Counted from the stretch's first letter, positions 6,934 through 15,893 are shown. The stretch is 64,000 nt of DNA from Halovenus marina (GCF_051414115.1 NZ_JBLKNZ010000001.1:1240001-1304000), one strand, 5' to 3'. Made by a program: numbers and translations. The notes: generated by a model from the sequence alone, not told the origin.

Positions 6934-8016
6934 TTACGCGTCGATCCCGAACACGCCGGCGGCAGTGTCGTACAGGAGTCCTTCGAGCTCGTCGACCGTG
7001 AACTGCGCTGCGAGGCTGTCGACGATGTCCTCTCGGTCGCCGTACTCGTCGAACGGCGCGTTCGAGGCGAACAACATCGACTCGGCGCCGACAGAGTCGA
7101 TCATCGTCCGGAGCTGGTCGGAGTCATTCGGGTCGCCCATCGAGTCGCTGGCGAAATAAAACGACTTGCGCACGTACTTCTCCGGGCTCTGGGTCAGAAG
7201 CGGCGCTTCGGGCTTCTGGATCGAGTACTCCTTGTTGAGTCGCCACATCATGTAGGGCACCCACGACGGCCCGGTTTCGAGGAAGACGAAATCGAGATCT
7301 GAGAACTTCTCGGGGACGCCCTGGACGATCAGGCTGGCGAACGTCATCGTCTGTGACCACAGGCCCGAAAGTGTCTCGACGCCCAGCGAGTTCGTCATCC
7401 CCTGATTTTGCTTGGTGAAGTCGTGACGGAAGTGTGGTCCTGCCGAGGGATGAAACACGACCGGGAGGTCGTTGGCTTCGGCGGCGCGGTAGATGATGTC
7501 GTATCGAGGGTCACCGAGCGGTCGCTCCGGGCCGGTGTTCCCGATGAACGCGCCGACTATCTGCGGCTCGTCGGCCAATCGCTCGATTTCCGCCGCCGCC
7601 GCGTCGGGCTTCTGTGGTGTGATCTCCGCCAGCCCGTACACGTCCTCGTCGGTCAGAAAGTGGTCGAGAAAGTAGTCGTTGTACGCCCGCATCAGATGCA
7701 CAGCAAGGTCGTCGGTCGGGAGCTTCTGGATCCCCGTGTTGAGGTTGAGAACTGGATGGTCGACACCCCGCTGTTCCTGGACGAGTGAGCGGACACGCTC
7801 GGGATCAGTGAGCCGGTTCGCGTCGTTCAACCGGTCGGTTTTCTGCACCCAGTCACTTCCCGGGTCTCGCGGAAACGCCGAGTCGTTCAGTAGCCGATCC
7901 CGGTAGGGCTGTTCGCAGTACTCTGCAACCTGCTCTTCGTCGGGGTCGACGTGAACGTCGACGTCAACAATTGGCTTCGACGACGGATAGAGGTCCCCGA
8001 TCGTTTCCTGCGGCAT
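6934..8016 (-). CDS. Amidohydrolase-2 family paralogue with substituted active site
   Basis: 360 residues from the ATG at 8016. The open frame runs to 8112, but the extra N-terminus is basic and Cys-rich, unlike the paralogues. It aligns along its length with the amidohydrolase at 4591-5697: DVDVH, FHPSAG, LETGPSWVP. The FASDYPHWD motif of that protein reads FASNAPFDE here, so the conserved Asp (metal/catalytic residue in ACMSD-like enzymes) is Asn and the following His is Phe. It also lacks a Rieske partner. It may be a pseudoenzyme, a regulatory subunit or an enzyme with altered chemistry. It is convergent with YeiH, with one base between the stops. Confidence 0.83.
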   Translation of the reverse strand: MPQETIGDLYPSSKPIVDVDVHVDPDEEQVAEYCEQPYRDRLLNDSAFPRDPGSDWVQKTDRLNDANRLTDPERVRSLVQEQRGVDHPVLNLNTGIQKLPTDDLAVHLMRAYNDYFLDHFLTDEDVYGLAEITPQKPDAAAAEIERLADEPQIVGAFIGNTGPERPLGDPRYDIIYRAAEANDLPVVFHPSAGPHFRHDFTKQNQGMTNSLGVETLSGLWSQTMTFASLIVQGVPEKFSDLDFVFLETGPSWVPYMMWRLNKEYSIQKPEAPLLTQSPEKYVRKSFYFASDSMGDPNDSDQLRTMIDSVGAESMLFASNAPFDEYGDREDIVDSLAAQFTVDELEGLLYDTAAGVFGIDA

Positions 8017-8166
8017 ATCCGACTGCTTTCGCGTCTGCGGGCAAAAGCGTTTCGTCAGTATCTGTTGACATGTTGTGCCGCTGTACACACGCCGACTCGG
8101 GCAACGACGCACGCCCTTGGTCGGAAATCCACGCCATTTTTGTACGGCGTCATCGATGAAGCGAGT

Positions 8167-8853
8167 ATGTCACTTCGACTCACCGAACGGCTGGGGGTTG
8201 CGGACGTGGTGACGCTTTTGAATGCGGCGCTGGGTGTCGTCGCCATGGCCGCTGCGCTGGTGGGTGAACCGGAGTGGGTCGCTCGACTGATCTTGCTCGC
8301 GGCCGTTGCCGACGCGCTCGACGGGATCATCGCCCGCAAGCACGACAGCACCGAGGTCGGCCCGTACCTCGATTCGATGGCCGATATCGTCTCCTTCGGG
8401 ACTGCACCCGGTCTCTTTCTGTTCGCCGTCGTGCAGGACGTCTGGGGGCCGGTGACCGGGGAGCCACTCGAATTTGCCGCTGGAGCAGCGGCCGCCGCCA
8501 TCTTCGTCATCTTCTCGCTCGTTCGCACGGCGCTATACACTGTCTACGTCGGCCCCGACGAGACGCGTCCGGGGATCCAGAACACGCTCGCGTCGACGCT
8601 ACTGGTGACCACCTACCTCGCGGGCGTGAGTTCGGTGCCCGTGTTGCTCGGCGTGTCGGTGGTCGTCTCGGTGCTGATGGTCGCTTCGGTGCCGTACCCA
8701 AAAATCTCCGCGCGGGACGCGTCTGTGATGGGCGTCGTTCAGATCGGTGCAATCCTTGCTCCGACGGCCTTTTATCGCGCCTTCCCGCGAGCGTTGCTCG
8801 TCGCTGCCCTCGCGTATCTCCTGCTTGCACCCCGGTTTTACTGGGGCAAGTAG
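8167..8853 (+). CDS. pssA: CDP-alcohol phosphatidyltransferase, probable archaetidylserine synthase
   Basis: 228 residues from the ATG at 8167 (MSLRLTERLG). The reading frame is open further upstream, but that part lacks membrane character. The CDP-alcohol phosphotransferase motif DG-x2-AR-x8-G-x3-D-x3-D is complete in DGIIARKHDSTEVGPYLDSMAD. Several transmembrane helices follow. In haloarchaea this family makes archaetidylserine for phosphatidylethanolamine-type lipids and is tied to the archaeosortase surface-anchoring system. It looks like a core lipid gene embedded among catabolic genes. The pssA symbol rests on family resemblance; archaetidylglycerol or inositol enzymes are alternatives. 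Confidence 0.78.
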   Translation: MSLRLTERLGVADVVTLLNAALGVVAMAAALVGEPEWVARLILLAAVADALDGIIARKHDSTEVGPYLDSMADIVSFGTAPGLFLFAVVQDVWGPVTGEPLEFAAGAAAAAIFVIFSLVRTALYTVYVGPDETRPGIQNTLASTLLVTTYLAGVSSVPVLLGVSVVVSVLMVASVPYPKISARDASVMGVVQIGAILAPTAFYRAFPRALLVAALAYLLLAPRFYWGK

Positions 8854-8935
8854 CCTGACTGGTCCCGTCACGGAGCACTCGACACAGCGGCGGGAGAACA
8901 CTTTTGTATTCGCCTTGAGGAGTACAGACTGAATC

Positions 8936-9715
8936 ATGAAGCAAGTACGATTCACGGACCCGGCTGGATCGACCAGAACCGGACGCTGGACTGACGACGG
9001 TATCGAATTTGGCGATAGAACGTACGACCCGGACGAGGTCGATATTCTCCCGCCGGTCGAACCCACGAAGTTCGTCTGTCTGGGCGCAAATTACATCGAG
9101 CACATCAAGGAGGGCGGCGGTGAGCCTCCGAAGCGACCTCTGCTGTTTCTCAAGGGGCCGAACGCGGTTGCCGGACACGGCGACACCGTCACCATCCCGG
9201 ACGTGGACGTCGACGAGGAACTGCTCCCCGACGACTGGGGGATCGATCTTGGCGAGGGTCGGATCGACTACGAGGCTGAACTGGGCGTCGTCATCGGTCA
9301 GCAGTGCAAAGACGTCGACGCAGAGGACGCCGAGGACGTGATCGCGGGCTATACGTGTGCGAACGATATCTCGAACCGGGACGACCAGGCGGCCGAGACA
9401 AACTGGATTCGCGGGAAGGCCTTCGACAACGCCTCACCGATCGGGCCGGTGCTTGCCACGCCCGAGCACGTTGACCCCGACCCGCGGATCCGCCTGTACC
9501 AGAACGGCGAACTCAAGCAGGACTCCGAAGAGGACGAGATGGTCTTCTCGGTCGCAGAAGCAATCGAGGCGATCACGGAGTTCGTTACGCTCGAAGAAGG
9601 CGATGTCGTGATGATGGGAACTACCCACGGGGTCGGTCCACTCGAAGACGGCGACACTATCGAAATTGAAATCGAGGGGATCGGAACGCTCGAACACGAC
9701 GTGCGCACAGAGTAG
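8936..9715 (+). CDS. Fumarylacetoacetate hydrolase (FAH) family protein 1
   Basis: 259 residues with a full-length FAH fold. The metal ligands are visible: E-x-E in DYEAELGVVIG and the Asp of CANDISNRD. The FAH family includes acylpyruvases, 2-hydroxyhepta-2,4-diene-1,7-dioate isomerases and the 2-keto-3-deoxy-pentonate dehydratases of haloarchaea. It is followed by the second amidohydrolase-Rieske pair on the same strand, so a ring- or keto-acid substrate shared with those enzymes is plausible. Among the four FAH proteins in this window, this one and the one at 28732-29607 keep all metal ligands. Confidence 0.86.
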   Translation: MKQVRFTDPAGSTRTGRWTDDGIEFGDRTYDPDEVDILPPVEPTKFVCLGANYIEHIKEGGGEPPKRPLLFLKGPNAVAGHGDTVTIPDVDVDEELLPDDWGIDLGEGRIDYEAELGVVIGQQCKDVDAEDAEDVIAGYTCANDISNRDDQAAETNWIRGKAFDNASPIGPVLATPEHVDPDPRIRLYQNGELKQDSEEDEMVFSVAEAIEAITEFVTLEEGDVVMMGTTHGVGPLEDGDTIEIEIEGIGTLEHDVRTE

Positions 9716-9798
9716 CCCTGCGGCGGTATCTGGACCGCTCGTGGACGGTATCGACGAGAACGCACAGCTATTCCTTGTCGATCTGTGACACCGTAATG

Positions 9799-9806
9799 CT
9801 TTTTAA
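9799..9806 (+). promoter_or_regulatory. TATA-like element deciding the start of the downstream amidohydrolase
   Basis: CTTTTTAA at 9799-9806 lies 27 nt before the ATG at 9830 and overlaps the in-frame ATG at 9806. This makes the upstream ATG an unlikely start and favours a leaderless start at 9830. Confidence 0.5.
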
Positions 9807-9829
9807 TGCAATTTGCGTATCCGGACGGT

Positions 9830-10894
9830 ATGTGTGCTGATAGCTACACTGTCGTCGATGCCGACGCTCACTATATGGATCACATGGACGACATGTACGA
9901 GTATCTCGACGACGACGATCCGTGGAAGGATCGATTCAAGGGGGAGATGGAGCGGCGGGCAGACGCCATCGGGTCAGTCTGGCCGAAGGATTCCGGCCCG
10001 GGAACCCACAGCGAGTTCGAGCGTAGCGACTTCCATTCACGGCAGGACGTCCTCGACGCGATGGACGACCTGGGGGTCGACAAGATCCTCCTGATCGGTC
10101 AGCAGATGCTCAACATCCCGTCCGGTGGGGGGATGGACAAGCGAGCGATCAAGTACACCGAGGCCTACGTCGAGTACCTGCTCGACACCATCGCCGACCC
10201 CGACAACGGGATCTACATCACGATTCCGGTCGTTCATACGGACGTGGACAAGACGGCCGAACACATCGACCGCTGGGGTGACGAGGAGGCCGTCGCTGGG
10301 GTCTGTGTCGTTCCGAAGTTCGTCGAACCGCCCTTCGGCGACCGGAAGTACGACCCGCTCTACGCAGCCTGCGAGCGCAACGACCTCCCTGTCATCTTCC
10401 ACAGCGCAGGCTCTGCGGTCGACCAGTACCACCTCGAAGGGTTCCAGACCAACCTCGCGACCAACCACCTGGGGTTTCTCGTGACCGGGATGAACACGCT
10501 CACGAGCGTCATCATCCGGGGCGTCCCCGAGCGGTTTCCGGACCTGGATATCGTCTTCGAGGAGACGGGACTGTTCTACATCCCGCTGATGATGTACCGA
10601 CTCGACATGTACTATCTCATGATGCCTGACGACGCACCCTTGCTCGAAAAGCTTCCGAGCGAGTACATGAAAGACTGCTATTTCGGCACGCAACCGATAG
10701 AACACGTTCCGGACCCGAAGTACCTGCAGTACGTCTTCGAGATGATCGGCGGCGTCGACAACCTCCTGTACGCGACTGACTGGCCGCATCTCGACTACGA
10801 CGAGCAGAACGCGATCACCGACCTGTCCTTTCTCTCGGAGGAGGAGAAGGCACAGATACTGGGGAAAAACGCCGAGGAGGTGTTTGGGATTTGA
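9830..10894 (+). CDS. Amidohydrolase-2 (ACMSD-like) family protein, Rieske-coupled
   Basis: 354 residues from the ATG at 9830. Landmarks are DADAHYM, FHSAGS, EETGLFYIP and YATDWPHLD, so the catalytic Asp is intact. It is more distant from the other two amidohydrolases than they are from each other. Its stop overlaps the TTG start of a Rieske gene, and a perfect Shine-Dalgarno sequence for that gene lies in its last codons. It probably works on a carboxylated substrate with an electron-transfer partner, but no reaction can be assigned. Confidence 0.86.
   Translation: MCADSYTVVDADAHYMDHMDDMYEYLDDDDPWKDRFKGEMERRADAIGSVWPKDSGPGTHSEFERSDFHSRQDVLDAMDDLGVDKILLIGQQMLNIPSGGGMDKRAIKYTEAYVEYLLDTIADPDNGIYITIPVVHTDVDKTAEHIDRWGDEEAVAGVCVVPKFVEPPFGDRKYDPLYAACERNDLPVIFHSAGSAVDQYHLEGFQTNLATNHLGFLVTGMNTLTSVIIRGVPERFPDLDIVFEETGLFYIPLMMYRLDMYYLMMPDDAPLLEKLPSEYMKDCYFGTQPIEHVPDPKYLQYVFEMIGGVDNLLYATDWPHLDYDEQNAITDLSFLSEEEKAQILGKNAEEVFGI
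10875..10883 (+). promoter_or_regulatory. Strong internal ribosome binding site before a TTG start
   Basis: GAGGAGGTG, complementary to the end of archaeal 16S rRNA, lies inside the last codons of the amidohydrolase and 7 nt before TTG at 10891. It supports TTG as a genuine start within the TTGA overlap. Confidence 0.7.
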
Positions 10895-11265
10895 GCGACC
10901 GGATCGCCGTCGGCGAGGTTGCGGCGTTCGAGGACGACCCACGACGGATCGTCGAGGTTCGCGGCGTCGAACTCGGCGTGTTCTACGTCGACGGGGAGTT
11001 TCACGCGGTGCTGAACACCTGTCCACACCAGAACGGCCCGGTTGCCGAGGGGAAACTCGGCCGGACAGTCGTCGCAGACCCACCCGAAGAGGGTGAACGC
11101 GTCGAGGAGCGATACGACCCGGACAGGACGGTGCTTCGCTGTCCGTGTCACTCCTGGACGTTCGACGTCGCGACCGGCAAGAACGTCGCGGCCTCCGGCC
11201 CCGAGTACGATCTGGTCACCTACGAGACGGCTGTCGAGGACGGAACGGTGTACATCGTTCTGTGA
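10891..11265 (+). CDS. Rieske [2Fe-2S] ferredoxin-like protein 2
   Basis: 124 residues starting with TTG. Rieske ligands are Cys44-x-His46 and Cys84-x2-His87 (CPHQNGP and CPCHSW). As in the first Rieske protein, 37 residues separate the two ligand pairs, and this insert is rich in Glu and Asp. Translationally coupled to the amidohydrolase by a TTGA overlap. The recurrence of the pair argues that the Rieske protein serves the amidohydrolase or its product. No flavin reductase or oxygenase subunit is adjacent. Confidence 0.88.
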   Translation: MSDRIAVGEVAAFEDDPRRIVEVRGVELGVFYVDGEFHAVLNTCPHQNGPVAEGKLGRTVVADPPEEGERVEERYDPDRTVLRCPCHSWTFDVATGKNVAASGPEYDLVTYETAVEDGTVYIVL

Positions 11266-11332
11266 GGTGGCTGTTCAACGTGGCTGATTTCGGGGGCCAA
11301 CAGTTATCCCGGTCTGCGCTGATTGCGAGACT

Positions 11333-12133
11333 GTGTACCGAGATACAGACCTGCGCGACGTCGACTGGGGCGCGATGCCCTACCGGGAGATACAGGCGAC
11401 GGGAAGTCAGGACGGGTCCGTTGCTGTCGTCCCGGTCGGCAGCGTCGAACAGCACGGAACTCACATGCCCGTCGCGACAGATAGCATCCTGGTCGAGGCC
11501 GTCACGTGTGAAGGCGCACAGCGCGTGAGCGATGATCTCCCTGTCGTTGTGACGCCCACCGAGTGGGTCGGATCCTCCCCGCATCACATGTCTTTCGGGG
11601 GCACCATCACCGGGTCGTTCGAGACGCTGCTCGACCTGCTCGAAGAAATCGGGGAGTGTGTGATCGACAACGGGTTCGACGCCATCATCTTCGTGAACGG
11701 ACACGGCGGAAACCGCTCGCTCGTCGACAGCACCCCGCGAATTCTGGGCCCCGAGTATCCCCAGACGGATGTCCGGGCGTGTACGTACTTCGACCTTCCC
11801 GACAGCGAGTACATCAACGAGATTCGAGAGAGCGACCACGGCGGGATGGCACACGCTGGCGAGTTCGAAACCGCGATGATGCTTTACCTGTACCCGGAAC
11901 TCGTCGACGAGTCGTCGATGGCGGGAACCATGCGTGACGTGGACATGTTCGGCGACGGGAGCAACACGACGGGGTACGCGGACTTCGCTGACCTGAGCGA
12001 GACTGGGGCCGCCGGTGATCCGGCGTCTGCAACCGCTTCAGCGGGTGAGAAATTCTTCGCCGAGGCCAGCGAGCGACTTGCGGAACTCCTCTTGGAGACT
12101 CACGAGAGAAACAGCGAGAACGACGTGCTGTGA
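11333..12133 (+). CDS. Creatininase family amidohydrolase
   Basis: 266 residues from a GTG. The creatininase family motifs are complete: VPVGSVEQHGTHMPVATD near residue 35, VNGHGGN near 123 and AHAGEFETAMM near 173, giving the Glu, His and Asp metal ligands. Members hydrolyse creatinine or other cyclic amides, and also act on formamide-type or mycofactocin substrates. It follows the amidohydrolase-Rieske pair on the same strand after 67 nt. A lactam- or cyclic-amide-opening step in the same pathway is possible. Confidence 0.86.
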   Translation: MYRDTDLRDVDWGAMPYREIQATGSQDGSVAVVPVGSVEQHGTHMPVATDSILVEAVTCEGAQRVSDDLPVVVTPTEWVGSSPHHMSFGGTITGSFETLLDLLEEIGECVIDNGFDAIIFVNGHGGNRSLVDSTPRILGPEYPQTDVRACTYFDLPDSEYINEIRESDHGGMAHAGEFETAMMLYLYPELVDESSMAGTMRDVDMFGDGSNTTGYADFADLSETGAAGDPASATASAGEKFFAEASERLAELLLETHERNSENDVL

Positions 12134-12157
12134 CGGTCAGCTCGGATTTCACCGGCG

Positions 12158-12511
12158 TCAGTCTTCGCGCGCCGGGTTCTCTCGCTCAGCGTCACTGTCG
12201 CTCGCCTCTGTGGAAGTGTCCTCCCGCCTGAAGGGGCTGTCCGGGTTCTCGCGAGACGGGTCGCTTCCTTCGCTTCGGAACGGATCGGACGCCTCCTCGC
12301 GCTTGCAGTAGTAGATGAGTCCGAGCAAGAGTCCGGTCGTCGGTACGATGAAGACGAGGCTGAAGTAGATGGCGGGGCTCGGCTGGCCGCGGTTCAAAAA
12401 CAGGCTGATCAGCAAAAGCGAGATAAACACGAATTCGAGAATGAGCATGGTGTTCCACATCGGCATCAGCGGGCAGAGTCCATCTTTGAGAAGCCGGTCG
12501 AGTTTACCCAT
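12158..12511 (-). CDS. Small two-helix membrane protein, function unknown
   Basis: 117 residues from the ATG at 12511. A TATA-like GTAATTATG about 30 nt upstream favours this over the in-frame ATGs at 12538 and 12577. Two hydrophobic helices (WNTMLILEFVFISLLLISLF and a YFSLVFIVPTTGLLLGLIYY-like segment) are followed by a highly charged tail of about 45 residues with repeated SD/SEGSD/EDTSTEA stretches. I recognise no family. Convergent with the creatininase gene, 24 nt apart. Confidence 0.6.
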   Translation of the reverse strand: MGKLDRLLKDGLCPLMPMWNTMLILEFVFISLLLISLFLNRGQPSPAIYFSLVFIVPTTGLLLGLIYYCKREEASDPFRSEGSDPSRENPDSPFRREDTSTEASDSDAERENPARED

Positions 12512-12647
12512 ACAGGACCAATTGGTGCCCTGGTTCATAATTACTCTGCTCTCAGAGGTCGCTCCGTTTCGTTGCATCGCAGATTCCTATCCAAAACGCC
12601 CGCGCGGCGGTACTGTTATAGTCTCGCCGACGCCACGGTAGCCCACG

Positions 12648-14792
12648 ATGGACGACGCCGAGATTCGCAGACGGTACGGCACAGTCTCGCTCGACCCGGA
12701 CGACGACGTGGTCGCGGGGACGTACGGATCGTGGACGATCACCTACACCGTCGGAGCCATCGGCATGGACGACGGCGCTCGGCTGAAGCTAGCCGCGAAC
12801 TCGACGAGCGACTGGGGGCCACCACAGTTCGAGGACCCAGCGGCGGACAACTACTGCACGGTCGAGACAGATGGTGACGCGTCAGTCGAGGGGCGGTACG
12901 ACACCCAAGGGCACGTCCGCCCGTTCCGGAACGTCATCGAGGTGAGCGTCTCCGACGGCGCACTGGCGGAAGGCGACCAGATTACGATCACGCTCGGGGT
13001 GCGAGGGGAGGGGTCGCTGGGACTCGTGATGCAGTCGTTTCCCGAACGGGACTTCCGGCTCATCGGTCTGGTCGACGCCTTCGAGACGGGCGAGTTCGTC
13101 GAACTCACAGACGAGTTGACTATCGACGTCGTGGGTGGTCCGGCACGACGACTCCACGCGGTCGCCCCCTCGCACGCGACACCCGGCGAGGATATCGAGG
13201 TTGCTGTCCGCGCCGTCGACTACTGGGGGAACGTCGCGGACGGCTACGAGGGGTCGCTGTCCATCGAGACCGGCGACGGTGACCGACTCGCGACAGTCGA
13301 GGCCGACGACGGAATCGCACGCGCCGACGTATCGCTCGATGATCCGGCCGTCCACCGCCTGACTGTCGTCGACGCTGACCGCGACCTGCGGACGACCACG
13401 AACCCGGTCGTCTGCACCGACGATGCTGACGGGACGGTGTACTGGGGCGACATCCACGGACAGTCGGGCGAAACCGTGGGCACTGGCACCGCACGCGAGT
13501 ACCTCGACTTCGCTCGGGACAGCGCGTTTCTCGACTTCGCTTCTCACGCTGGCAACGACTTCCAGATCACGCCCGAGTTCTGGGCACAACTGCGCGAACT
13601 CATCGCCGAGTACAACGACCCCGGCGACTTCGTGACCTTCCTCTGTTACGAGTGGTCGGCCAACACGCCGAACGGGGGCGACCACAACGTCTACTTCCGG
13701 GGCGACGAGGCGGAGATCCATCGGAGTTCGCTCTGGCAGGTCGAAGACGGCACTGACAGAGCGCGGGGAACCTACCCGGCGGAGGCGCTCTACGAGGTGT
13801 ACGAGGGACGGGACGACGTGTTGATCATTCCCCATCGCGGCGGCCGACCAGCGACGCTCGACGCCTACGACCCGGATCTCACGCCCTTCGTCGAGATACT
13901 CTCGGTGTGGGGGATCTTCGAGTGGTACGGGCAGGAGGCGCTCGAACGGGGCTACGATGTCGGGTTCGTCGCAGGGAGCGACGACCACACGGGTCGCCCT
14001 GGCGCGAGCCATCCGACCAACGAGGCCGACTGGGCGTTCCCGATCAAGGGTGGGCTCATGGCCGCTCGCGGGGACGACCTCTCGCGCCCGTCGCTCTGGG
14101 ATGCTTTCACAGACCGTCGGGTCTACGGGACGACGGGGGCACGCATCCTGTTGGATGTCCAGGTTGCAGGCGAGCGCATGGGCGGTGACGTGTCGGTGAC
14201 GGGATCGCCCGAGATAGACGTGACCGTCCACGGGACCGCACCGATACGCGAAATCGATCTCGTCCGGGGAAGCGACCGGGTCGCGACCCGGTCGTTCGTC
14301 GAGGGCGCTGATCTGGTGGAGGTGGCCTGGACGGGCGCGCGCTCGACGGATCGACACAAAGTGCAGGACTGGAGCGGGAGTCTGGGTCTCGACCGGGGGC
14401 GGATCGCCGACGTCTCTGCGGTCGGCTTCGACCACCCCGACGCTGGCGTCGTCCGCCGTCGAGACACCAGTCTACGATGGGACGGGTCCACTGCAGGCAA
14501 CACGCAATCGCTCCGTCTCGACCTCGATGCGCCCGAGGACGCGACGATGACAGTCGCGACCGATCCAGTCACGACGTCCGCCCGACTCGACGACCTCCCC
14601 CACAGCGTCGACGCGGGCGGTGTCGAACGGCGCCTGACGATTCGCCGGACTGGAACGAGTTCCCGGCTGGACGCCGACGTGACGTTCTGGGACGAGGACG
14701 CTCCCGAAGGGCGCCATCCCTACTACGTCCGCGTCACACAGGAAAACGGCGAGATGGCGTGGAGTTCACCGATCTTCGTGACCGTCGAGTGA
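12648..14792 (+). CDS. DUF3604 (PHP-like) domain protein
   Basis: 714 residues, no signal peptide. The N-terminal part (about 1-260) is beta-rich and looks like Ig/cohesin-like sandwiches. The central DUF3604 domain has YWGDIHGQS, SHAGNDFQ, HNVYF, IPHRGG and GSDDHTGRPG, the His/Asp-rich metal-site motifs that make this family look like PHP phosphoesterases. A further beta-sandwich of about 200 residues forms the C-terminus. TATA-like TGTTATAG lies about 30 nt before the ATG. The function of the family is not established. Its convergent neighbour is a metallophosphoesterase, so phosphate-ester or phosphonate chemistry is possible. Confidence 0.83.
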   Translation: MDDAEIRRRYGTVSLDPDDDVVAGTYGSWTITYTVGAIGMDDGARLKLAANSTSDWGPPQFEDPAADNYCTVETDGDASVEGRYDTQGHVRPFRNVIEVSVSDGALAEGDQITITLGVRGEGSLGLVMQSFPERDFRLIGLVDAFETGEFVELTDELTIDVVGGPARRLHAVAPSHATPGEDIEVAVRAVDYWGNVADGYEGSLSIETGDGDRLATVEADDGIARADVSLDDPAVHRLTVVDADRDLRTTTNPVVCTDDADGTVYWGDIHGQSGETVGTGTAREYLDFARDSAFLDFASHAGNDFQITPEFWAQLRELIAEYNDPGDFVTFLCYEWSANTPNGGDHNVYFRGDEAEIHRSSLWQVEDGTDRARGTYPAEALYEVYEGRDDVLIIPHRGGRPATLDAYDPDLTPFVEILSVWGIFEWYGQEALERGYDVGFVAGSDDHTGRPGASHPTNEADWAFPIKGGLMAARGDDLSRPSLWDAFTDRRVYGTTGARILLDVQVAGERMGGDVSVTGSPEIDVTVHGTAPIREIDLVRGSDRVATRSFVEGADLVEVAWTGARSTDRHKVQDWSGSLGLDRGRIADVSAVGFDHPDAGVVRRRDTSLRWDGSTAGNTQSLRLDLDAPEDATMTVATDPVTTSARLDDLPHSVDAGGVERRLTIRRTGTSSRLDADVTFWDEDAPEGRHPYYVRVTQENGEMAWSSPIFVTVE

Positions 14793-14819
14793 GCGCGCGG
14801 GAGTCGTCTCTGATCTCTG

Positions 14820-15893
14820 TTACTCTTCGAGGCCGGAGAAGGAGTGTCGAAGCGGGATCCGCCGGTGTGCCTCCTCGTACCACCCGACAGGGGCCAGGTC
14901 GTCCGTGTGGAGGTAACATCGCATCTCTGCGAGCGATTTGCCGGGCTCGAAGGTGATCAAGCGGGTGAGCGGGGCGGACTTGGCCTGGACGTGATACTTG
15001 GTCATCGGCGCGACGTTGGCGAAGGTCACGTCCCACTTGCGCTCGACGTGTGACTTGCCGCCGTATCGGTCGCCAGGTCGCGCGTGGGTGTGTCCGCCGA
15101 GCCAGAGGTCGATTGCGCCGGGATTCTCAGTGAGATACGACTCGAACGCGTTCGCGTCCGGGTCGTCACCGATGAAGTAGAGATAACTCGCTCCCTCGGG
15201 CGCGCCGTCCGCCATGTGGCCGTGATAGTTGCCGACGATACCCTCCCACGGCCCTGACGCGACTGTCGTGTCCTTGAGCATGTGGTGGTGGCTGGTGACG
15301 ATGATCTTGTCCTGATTTGCCTCGACCTGCTCGCGCCACCACTCGAAGGTGTCGCGGGTGACTTTCCCGGCGGGATACCCGCCGCCTTCCTCGCGGTAGG
15401 CCCGGCCTGCTGGCGGCCCGCCGTCGTTCCGGTCGCCCATCAGCAAGAACAGGACGTTCCCGGCCTCGAAGGCGTACCGCTCCCACGTCCCGTCGATGGG
15501 AAAGGGTCGCTGGTCGGGGTCGACGCCGGAGACGTCGCTGTGCTCGCCGGTCGGGTCGACCCACTTCCGGAACCACCACTGAACGTCTCTGTCCTCGCCG
15601 GAGACGACCGGGCCGCTGCCGTCGTGATTCCCGAGAACGTTGTAGATCTGTTCGCGTCGATTTTCTCTGAGTGCAGACCACTGCCTGCGGATCTCTCTGC
15701 CCTCCTCGTCGTCGGGCGGGGTCTGCGTCCCAGAGATGTCCCCGAGGTGAAGCATCACGTCCCACTCGAACTCGGGCGCGCCGTCGACGAAGCCTTCGCT
15801 CTGTCTGATCGCTTCCGCGAAACTCTCTCTGCCTTCCTGCAGATCCGTGCCGACGTGCGAACACGCACCGGCCCAGACGTTCAGCGTATCCAT
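14820..15893 (-). CDS. Calcineurin-like metallophosphoesterase
   Basis: 357 residues. Metallophosphoesterase motifs are seen in order: GACSHVGTD at the N-terminus (replacing the usual D-x-H), LGDISG, GNHDGSG, SHHHM and GGHTHA. Two internal stretches rich in Gly and Asp suggest surface loops. No signal peptide, so probably cytoplasmic. It converges with the DUF3604 gene with 27 nt between stops. It has its own TATA-like ATTTAATA upstream. The substrate is unknown; nucleotide, phosphodiester or sugar-phosphate cleavage is typical. Confidence 0.82.
   Translation of the reverse strand: MDTLNVWAGACSHVGTDLQEGRESFAEAIRQSEGFVDGAPEFEWDVMLHLGDISGTQTPPDDEEGREIRRQWSALRENRREQIYNVLGNHDGSGPVVSGEDRDVQWWFRKWVDPTGEHSDVSGVDPDQRPFPIDGTWERYAFEAGNVLFLLMGDRNDGGPPAGRAYREEGGGYPAGKVTRDTFEWWREQVEANQDKIIVTSHHHMLKDTTVASGPWEGIVGNYHGHMADGAPEGASYLYFIGDDPDANAFESYLTENPGAIDLWLGGHTHARPGDRYGGKSHVERKWDVTFANVAPMTKYHVQAKSAPLTRLITFEPGKSLAEMRCYLHTDDLAPVGWYEEAHRRIPLRHSFSGLEE

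Noticed and set aside
12882..14435. 517-codon open frame on the minus strand inside the DUF3604 gene
   Set aside because: Antisense shadow in GC-rich DNA. The plus strand has a full DUF3604 protein with recognisable motifs; the minus product has low-complexity Arg/Val/Asp composition and no family features.
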